A stretch of DNA of 11,498 bases from Candidatus Kuenenia stuttgartensis (GTDB taxonomy: Bacteria; Planctomycetota; Planctomycetia; Isosphaerales; Isosphaeraceae): NCBI GenBank assembly GCA_945872325.1, contig CAMBZY010000048.1, forward strand, positions 1 through 11,498, written 5' to 3'. Below are positions 1 through 4,529 of the stretch, one piece after another. The notes below the pieces were generated by a model. That model made no database searches. It had not been told where the DNA came from and saw only the letters and a program-made list of their open reading frames with translations. How positions within the stretch are numbered: the stretch's first letter is position 1; every line of letters begins with the position of its first letter. A program made the position numbers and the translations under genes.

Positions 1-36
1 GGAGACGGGAGGGATTCTTCTTGGTTCGTCCGCCCG

Positions 37-57
37 GCCTAGGCCGTTGGCCTAGGC
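37..57. repeat. Perfect 9-bp inverted repeat, GCCTAGGCC-GTT-GGCCTAGGC
   Basis: Arms at 37-45 and 49-57 are perfectly complementary around a 3-nt GTT spacer. Each arm contains the palindrome CCTAGG. A second, shorter hairpin with the same GTT spacer (GCACC/GGTGC) lies at 69-81. Neither is followed by a T-run, so a terminator is unlikely. Its function is unknown. Confidence 0.7.
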
Positions 58-152
58 TTGTATGGACCGCACCGTTGGTGCTTAAAGCCATTGTGGCCAA
101 TCTGTTATGATTTCATCCCAAAAATTACCGAAAAGATGTGATATACAACGAG

Positions 153-240
153 GGCGATAGCCCCCGGTTTCGGCGATATATAAAACCAACCGGGGCTATC
201 GCCAAGCCCGGCTAGACAGCAGCCGCAGATTGCTTGGCGA
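153..240. repeat. Long hairpin with a mutually exclusive alternative pairing
   Basis: Arm 153-169 (GGCGATAGCCCCCGGTT) pairs with 188-203 (AACCGGGGCTATCGCC) apart from one bulged C. The bases at 199-203 also belong to a second 9-bp inverted repeat, TCGCCAAGC (199-207) with GCTTGGCGA (232-240). Both helices cannot form at once. This resembles switch or attenuator geometry, but no ligand class or leader peptide is recognised and the transcribed strand is unknown. Only the pairings are seen; any function is inference. Confidence 0.55.
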
Positions 241-258
241 CGATTCGCTAAAAAGCGG

Positions 259-289
259 ACGTTATTTCCCGCCCGTTCCATAATAACGT
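259..289 (-). terminator. Weak candidate terminator downstream of pheA
   Basis: ACGTTATT (259-266) and AATAACGT (282-289) form a perfect 8-bp inverted repeat with a 15-nt loop. Read on the minus strand, downstream of pheA, the stem is followed by CCGC and then five T residues (251-255 on the complement). The stem is AT-rich and the T-run is displaced, so this is a weak call. It lies about 105 nt past the pheA stop codon. Confidence 0.3.
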
Positions 290-393
290 TGAATCACGAA
301 GGATCACACCACAGGCTGACCTCGATCTGTTTTGCTCACGCAAATTCAACCAGAAGGTCAGTCGCGATGTCTAAATCCTCTTCAGTCAATCAA

Positions 394-1551
394 TCAATGA
401 TCCAGAGCCGCACTTTTGGGATACGAGCCCAGCACATCCAGCCTCTCGGATTTCAATTTCATGGCAGCGATGGCTTCCGCCACAGTCGGCTCAGCGATGT
501 GGCCTTCAATGTCGAGGAAGAATAGGTAGGAGGGGTTGGTTGAATCGGAGGATGGTCGCTCGGCGACTGGGAACGACTCGATCCATGTCATGTTGCGGCC
601 GGCGGCCAGCAGCGGGGCGGTCACGGCGTCGTGCAGGGCTCCGCTCTGGTTTGGTAAACGCACCATGAGCGTGGTTTTGTCGTTGCCGGTGGCTTTGTCA
701 CAGGAGTTTGCCAGAACCGCAAACCGAGTGACGTTGTGTGGATGATCCTCAATATCCGATGCCAGTATGTCCAGCCGATATGCGTCGGCAGCTGGTCTAC
801 CAGCGATTGCGGCAGCGCCTGGCTCGGCCTGGGCACGTTCCGCAGCGGCGGCTGTGGATGTGGTTTCAATCAGTTCCGCATGCGGCAGGTTCTTGGCCAG
901 CCAGTGCCGGCATTGCGATAAGGCTTGGACGCGTGAATAGATGCGCCTGACTTGCCCGCGTTCGCAACGGCCCAGCAGGCAGTGCCTGACCCTGAGCCTG
1001 ACCTCGGCGCGGATCCTTACATTGGGCAGACGCACAAACATGTCAAGCGTATCGGCGATGCGTCCGTCAGTGGAGTTTTCCAGAGGAACGATGCCGAAGT
1101 GGCAGCGACCGAAATGGACCTCTTCAAACACGGCCGCGATCGATCCAACCGAGACATGTTCCACAGAATTGCCAAATTTGGCAATCGCGGCCATATGGCT
1201 GTAACTGTGCTTAGGGCCAAGACTTGCCACGCGAATGGCTTGTTGGGTGGCGCGTGAGCCGCTCATCAGTTCGCGAAAAATCAGTCTCAGGCTTTCGTCT
1301 GGCAGAGGGCCTTTACTGAGGGCTGCAACTCTAGCCAGGACTTCTTCTTCGCGGGCTGGTGACCAGACTTCCAAGCTGTTGGCAGCCTTGACCTGTCCGA
1401 TCCTCACAGCCACGCCGGCTCGCTCGTTGAGCATGCTGACGACTTTGTTCAGGTCGTTCACAAGGCTTTCGTCGAGAGCGTCAATCCGCTTGCGAAGTTC
1501 GCCAAGTTGTTCGGCTGGAATGGGAGCATTGCGATAGGCGTCGTCGGTCAT
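394..1551 (-). CDS. pheA: Bifunctional chorismate mutase / prephenate dehydratase (P-protein)
   Basis: This protein makes phenylpyruvate from chorismate by way of prephenate, the committed branch to phenylalanine in the cytoplasm. It has 385 residues, normal for a P-protein. Residues about 17-105 are an AroQ-type chorismate mutase: R20/R21, R44, K55, R67-E68 and Q103 sit where the catalytic residues of the family lie. Residues about 106-282 are the prephenate dehydratase domain, with the GPKHSYSHMAA start, VPLENSTDG (155-163), the TSTAAAAERA segment (231-240) and the catalytic NVTRF motif (273-277). Residues about 293-375 form an ACT regulatory domain with the GAL motif (304-306). The usual ESRP phenylalanine-binding motif reads ESFP (325-328). 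The ATG at 1551 lacks a clear Shine-Dalgarno sequence but places the mutase domain correctly. The gene is divergent from dnaK and appears monocistronic. Confidence 0.96.
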   Translation of the reverse strand: MTDDAYRNAPIPAEQLGELRKRIDALDESLVNDLNKVVSMLNERAGVAVRIGQVKAANSLEVWSPAREEEVLARVAALSKGPLPDESLRLIFRELMSGSRATQQAIRVASLGPKHSYSHMAAIAKFGNSVEHVSVGSIAAVFEEVHFGRCHFGIVPLENSTDGRIADTLDMFVRLPNVRIRAEVRLRVRHCLLGRCERGQVRRIYSRVQALSQCRHWLAKNLPHAELIETTSTAAAAERAQAEPGAAAIAGRPAADAYRLDILASDIEDHPHNVTRFAVLANSCDKATGNDKTTLMVRLPNQSGALHDAVTAPLLAAGRNMTWIESFPVAERPSSDSTNPSYLFFLDIEGHIAEPTVAEAIAAMKLKSERLDVLGSYPKSAALDH

Positions 1552-1597
1552 GATTTGTCGTCGGGTTCTTGGCGTTACATAGATGGCAAGAGATGTG

Positions 1598-1625
1598 GAT
1601 ATACCACTAGCGCAACGAATTTCAA
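1598..1625 (-). promoter_or_regulatory. Candidate sigma-70-type promoter of pheA
   Basis: On the minus strand TTGAAA (complement of 1620-1625) is followed after 16 nt by TATATC (complement of 1598-1603), about 47 nt before the pheA start codon. A perfect TTGACA lies a little further upstream (complement of 1632-1637) but has no good -10 at the right distance. This is a motif match only. Confidence 0.4.
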
Positions 1626-1747
1626 GCGAAATGTCAAGAGACTAAGCCGTGATTCTGGTGATTAATCTCAATTTTCAAGACGATCAGTTCACTCTGGTCA
1701 TCCAAAGTTCAGGTTCCATAGACAACCCGTTTCTCTCTGGCGCAATT

Positions 1748-1799
1748 TTGGCAGTCGCCCAAAACGGGCTCGCCCTGAAGTTGTGCCAAATTGGCAGTC
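1748..1799 (+). promoter_or_regulatory. Candidate activator-binding sites upstream of the dnaK sigma-54 promoter
   Basis: TTGGCAGTC occurs identically at 1748-1756 and 1791-1799, 43 bp apart (about four helical turns). The second copy is the right half of a perfect dyad, TGCCAA-A-TTGGCA (1784-1796). A near-copy, TTGCCAGTC, is at 1905-1913 near the predicted transcription start. The dyad is centred about 120 bp upstream of that start, where enhancer-binding proteins of sigma-54 typically bind. The repeats are seen; their role is inferred. Confidence 0.45.
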
Positions 1800-1883
1800 A
1801 AGCCGTATCTGGAATGTTGTGTTAGTGTTCTTGGATATTTTAAGTGTTTATAAAACAAAGAGATATGAGTTAATTGGCTGCTT

Positions 1884-1900
1884 TGGCACGGGGCTTGCAT
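1884..1900 (+). promoter_or_regulatory. Sigma-54 (RpoN) promoter of dnaK
   Basis: TGGCACGGGGCTTGCAT matches the -24/-12 consensus TGGCACG-N4-TTGCW at every defined position, with correct GG-to-GC spacing. The predicted start is near 1910, giving a leader of roughly 114 nt before the dnaK ATG. No CIRCE element (TTAGCACTC-N9-GAGTGCTAA) and no good sigma-32-like site was found in this intergenic region. Sigma-54 promoters require an ATP-driven activator, which fits the upstream dyad and half-sites. Confidence 0.75.
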
Positions 1901-2023
1901 TCTATTGCCAGTCAACGTGCAAATTCGGTTCTGGGCTGGTGGCATGTGCTGACAGATTCCAGGGCGAGTTGGTTTGAATGGGTGGTTCGACGAGAAACGT
2001 AACGCAAAAAAGGGGGCGGTAAC

Positions 2024-3940
2024 ATGGCAGAAGGCGAAAAGATTATCGGTATCGACCTTGGAACAACAAACTCTGTTGTTTCCGTGATGGAAGGCGGCGA
2101 GCCAAAGGTGATCGCGAATCAGGAGGGTGCTTATTTGACACCTTCCGTGGTTGCATTCACTGCCAAGGGCGACAATCTGGTGGGCGAGCCCGCCAAGCGT
2201 CAGGCCGTGACCAATCCTCGAGGCACGATTTATTCGATCAAACGCTTCATGGGTCGCCGAGTGGATGAAGTCGGTGACGAGCAGCGGATGATTCCTTACC
2301 AAATCGTGGGTGGACCATCTGACACGGTTAAAGTGGACATCAACGGCAAGCAGTACAGCGCTCCTGAAATTTCGGCGATGATCCTGCGCAAGCTGAAGGA
2401 AGCAGCTGAAAGCTATCTTGGCCATAAGGTCAAGAAGGCTGTGATCACTGTTCCTGCTTACTTCAATGACGCCCAGCGTCAGGCCACGAAGGATGCAGGC
2501 CAGATTGCTGGCTTGGAAGTGGCCCGGATCATCAACGAGCCAACCGCTGCTGCATTGGCTTATGGTCTGGACAAAAAGAAGAACGAAAAGATCGCCGTAT
2601 TTGACCTTGGTGGTGGCACGTTCGACATTTCGATTCTGGACGTGGCTGACGGTGTCTTCGAAGTTCTTTCCACCAACGGTGATACGCACCTTGGCGGCGA
2701 CGACTGGGATGAAGCCCTGATCAACCACATCGCCGACGAATTCAAGAAGAACGAAAACATCGACCTCCGCAAGGATCAGATGGCTCTCCAACGCTTGAAA
2801 GAAGCCGCCGAAAAGGCCAAGAAAGAGCTCTCATTCCAAGCTCAGGCTGAAGTCAACCTGCCGTTCATCACAGCCGATGCCAGCGGGCCAAAGCACTTGA
2901 TGATGAGCATCAGCCGGAGCCAGTTCGAGCGTATGACCGACAAGTTGGTCGAGCGCTGTAAACTGCCTGTGCTGAAGGCTATGGAAGATTCCAAGCTGAA
3001 GCCTGGCCAGATTGATGAAGTGGTGCTGGTGGGTGGTTCCACCCGTATGCCACGGATTCAGGACATGGTCAAAGAGATCTTCGGCCGCGAGCCTCACAAG
3101 GGTGTGAACCCTGACGAAGTGGTGGCTGTGGGAGCTGCGATCCAAGGTGCTGTTTTGACCGGCGAAGTCAAGGATCTGCTTCTGCTGGACGTGACTCCGC
3201 TCTCGCTGGGCCTTGAAACCAAGGGTGGTGTGATGACCGTTTTGGTTCCTCGCAATACCACGATCCCGACCGAGAAGAAGGAAACCTTTACTACGGCTGA
3301 AGATAACCAGACAGCCGTGACGATCAAGGTGTTTCAGGGCGAGCGTCCGATGGCCGGCGACAACCGGATGCTGGGCGAGTTCAACCTGGAAGGTATCCCC
3401 CCGGCCCGCATGGGTGTGCCGCAGGTGGAAGTGGCCTTTAATCTGGACGCCAACGGGATTCTGTCGGTGAAGGCCCGTGATAAGGCTTCGGGTAAAGAGC
3501 AAACCATTCGGATCGAGGCTTCAGGCGGACTGTCGAAGGACGAAATCGACAAGATGCAGCGCGATGCCGAGTCGCACGCTGCTGAAGACAAACGCAAGCG
3601 TGACCTGGCTGAGGCCAAGAACACGGCGGATCAGCGAGTCTATCAAGTCGAAAAAACGCTTGAGGATAATAAGGATAAGCTGACAGAAGCGGACACCACT
3701 GCGATCAAGTCGATGATCGAGAAGGTCAACAAGGCGAAGGAAGGTTCTGATCTGGCCGCGATTCAAACCGCGACTGACGAACTGACCAAGGCTGTTCAGG
3801 CCATGTCTGAGAAGCTTTATGCAGCCGCTCCTGAAGGTGCCCCTGGTGCTGAAGCCGGCCCGGCTGATGCCGCAGCAGCAGGTGCCGAGGGTGGCTCAAA
3901 GTCTGACGACGTCATTGATGTCGAGTTTGAGCAGAAGTAA
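2024..3940 (+). CDS. dnaK: Molecular chaperone DnaK (Hsp70)
   Basis: DnaK is an ATP-driven cytosolic chaperone that folds new or damaged proteins and hands aggregates to ClpB. Its 638 residues are full length. The nucleotide-binding domain (about 5-385) carries the Hsp70 signatures GIDLGTTNS (9-17), VFDLGGGTFDISIL (192-205) and the VVLVGGSTRMP segment (333-343). T221 in THLGGDDWD is at the usual autophosphorylation site. The loop around 76-110, long in Gram-negative-type DnaK, is present. The hydrophobic linker and start of the substrate domain are at about 385-397 (LLLLDVTPLSLG). The helical lid follows from about 503, then an Ala/Gly/Pro-rich tail and an acidic C-terminus (DDVIDVEFEQK). The ATG at 2024 follows a purine-rich AAAAAAGGGGGCGG. 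No grpE or dnaJ is adjacent. The gene is flanked by a sigma-54 promoter and a strong terminator, so it looks monocistronic. Confidence 0.98.
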   Translation: MAEGEKIIGIDLGTTNSVVSVMEGGEPKVIANQEGAYLTPSVVAFTAKGDNLVGEPAKRQAVTNPRGTIYSIKRFMGRRVDEVGDEQRMIPYQIVGGPSDTVKVDINGKQYSAPEISAMILRKLKEAAESYLGHKVKKAVITVPAYFNDAQRQATKDAGQIAGLEVARIINEPTAAALAYGLDKKKNEKIAVFDLGGGTFDISILDVADGVFEVLSTNGDTHLGGDDWDEALINHIADEFKKNENIDLRKDQMALQRLKEAAEKAKKELSFQAQAEVNLPFITADASGPKHLMMSISRSQFERMTDKLVERCKLPVLKAMEDSKLKPGQIDEVVLVGGSTRMPRIQDMVKEIFGREPHKGVNPDEVVAVGAAIQGAVLTGEVKDLLLLDVTPLSLGLETKGGVMTVLVPRNTTIPTEKKETFTTAEDNQTAVTIKVFQGERPMAGDNRMLGEFNLEGIPPARMGVPQVEVAFNLDANGILSVKARDKASGKEQTIRIEASGGLSKDEIDKMQRDAESHAAEDKRKRDLAEAKNTADQRVYQVEKTLEDNKDKLTEADTTAIKSMIEKVNKAKEGSDLAAIQTATDELTKAVQAMSEKLYAAAPEGAPGAEAGPADAAAAGAEGGSKSDDVIDVEFEQK

Positions 3941-3980
3941 TCACGATACCTGAAATGAATTCAGGGCTGGTGAAGATTGC

Positions 3981-4014
3981 AAAAAGGGGGGGCGATACCT
4001 CGCCTTCCCTTTTT
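3981..4014 (+). terminator. Rho-independent terminator of dnaK
   Basis: Arms 3981-3995 and 4000-4014 pair over 15 bp, including two G-U pairs, around a 4-nt loop TACC. The structure has the A-run/T-run symmetry of an intrinsic terminator, ending in TTTTT at 4010-4014. It starts 40 nt after the dnaK stop codon and lies just before the next gene, so that gene needs its own promoter or read-through. Confidence 0.85.
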
Positions 4015-4045
4015 CATTCACCGAAAATTTAATAAAAAATGCGAC

Positions 4046-4426
4046 ATGCAAATGCCATCGCCAACTCCAAAATTCAATCAATACATGCGTCAGGCCTGGC
4101 CTGTGCTGTGGGAAGCGATTGGGCAGGGCAGAACGGTAAGCTACACGGAATTGGCTGGTCGGGCCGGTAGGCCATTGCATCACCGTCATATTCATCGACA
4201 ATTGTTAAGGGAGATGTCTCTCAGGTGTCGCAGGGCAGGGCTGCCTGATTTGGCTGCTTTGGTCGTTCGCAAAGACAGTGGCAGGCCTGGAAGTGGCTGG
4301 TATGACCTGAATCCTGGCGGTAAACGATTGCCAGACGATCCTCAGGAATCATGGGTTGAGGCTTTGACAATCTGCCTGAATTATGAGTGGCAGATTCTTG
4401 ATATCGATCGATTGACAACCGATTGA
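4046..4426 (+). CDS. Small unassigned protein with an MGMT-like winged-helix signature
   Basis: The function is not known. The protein has 126 residues from the ATG at 4046; another in-frame ATG is at 4052. An earlier TTG at 3977 is unlikely because it lies before the dnaK terminator hairpin and would translate through it. Residues 19-41 (starting PVLWEAIGQGRTVSYTELA) resemble the winged-helix DNA-binding segment of O6-alkylguanine transferases (ALxxIPxGxTxSYxxLA). However, there is no PCHR acceptor motif and no active-site cysteine in context. Residues 65-88 (GLPDLAALVVRKDSGRPGSG followed by WYDL) recall a small family of uncharacterised bacterial proteins with a 'GLPPLTALVV...GLPG.G' motif, as I remember it. 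The gene sits between dnaK and clpB, on the same strand, but is isolated by the upstream terminator. No Shine-Dalgarno sequence is clear. A role in stress response or DNA binding is only inference. Confidence 0.7.
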   Translation: MQMPSPTPKFNQYMRQAWPVLWEAIGQGRTVSYTELAGRAGRPLHHRHIHRQLLREMSLRCRRAGLPDLAALVVRKDSGRPGSGWYDLNPGGKRLPDDPQESWVEALTICLNYEWQILDIDRLTTD

Positions 4427-4450
4427 TGGATGGGGCAGGTGTGGATCATC

Positions 4451-4488
4451 ATTGCATTTTTTCGATTTCACCATGAACTAAATGCAAT
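4451..4488 (+). promoter_or_regulatory. 9-bp perfect inverted repeat upstream of clpB
   Basis: ATTGCATTT (4451-4459) and AAATGCAAT (4480-4488) are perfectly complementary with a 20-nt spacer, ending 41 nt before the clpB ATG. The stem is AT-rich and has no following T-run, so an operator or a leader hairpin is more likely than a terminator. It does not resemble CIRCE or a CtsR heptad repeat. No convincing -35/-10 pair was identified for clpB. Confidence 0.4.
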
Positions 4489-4529
4489 TCAAAAACGTAG
4501 AATTCAATAAGAAAAGGGGGAGACGAATT

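Larger units (their letters stand above)
1..393. other. Intergenic region without a supportable gene, rich in inverted repeats
   Basis: I see no convincing coding region downstream of pheA to the left edge. Short open stretches exist, for example a minus-strand frame from an ATG at 89-91 running off the left end, but it has no ribosome-binding site and no recognisable protein. The stretch does hold several inverted repeats: a GCCTAGGCC hairpin (37-57), a GCACC/GGTGC hairpin (69-81), a long hairpin (153-203), a competing 9-bp pairing (199-207 with 232-240) and an 8-bp pairing (259-289). It may contain 3' untranslated sequence of pheA, a structured RNA, or regulatory sequence of a gene beyond the edge. 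No tRNA or rRNA fold was recognised. Confidence 0.6.

Noticed and set aside
1820..1860. CIRCE-like heat-shock element upstream of dnaK (TTAGTGTTC...)
   Set aside because: The left arm is a poor match and there is no complementary GAGTGCTAA arm at 9-nt spacing.
1783..1977. Small plus-strand open frame upstream of dnaK
   Set aside because: It contains the sigma-54 promoter, lacks a ribosome-binding site and has no protein similarity that I recognise.
1709..2791. A 360-codon open frame on the minus strand opposite the start of dnaK
   Set aside because: Most of it is antisense to the unmistakable dnaK, it crosses the dnaK promoter region, and the translation has no recognisable domain. It reflects codon bias of dnaK.
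2831..3502. A 223-codon open frame on the minus strand within dnaK
   Set aside because: Entirely antisense to dnaK, with a His/Gln/Leu-rich translation typical of shadow frames.
3977..4045. TTG-initiated N-terminal extension of the small gene after dnaK
   Set aside because: It would start just before the dnaK terminator hairpin and translate through its stem; the ATG at 4046 is preferred.
4441..4456. Possible sigma-54 promoter upstream of clpB (TGG...TTGC)
   Set aside because: Spacing between the GG and GC elements is one base short and the TGGCAC part is poor (TGGATC).
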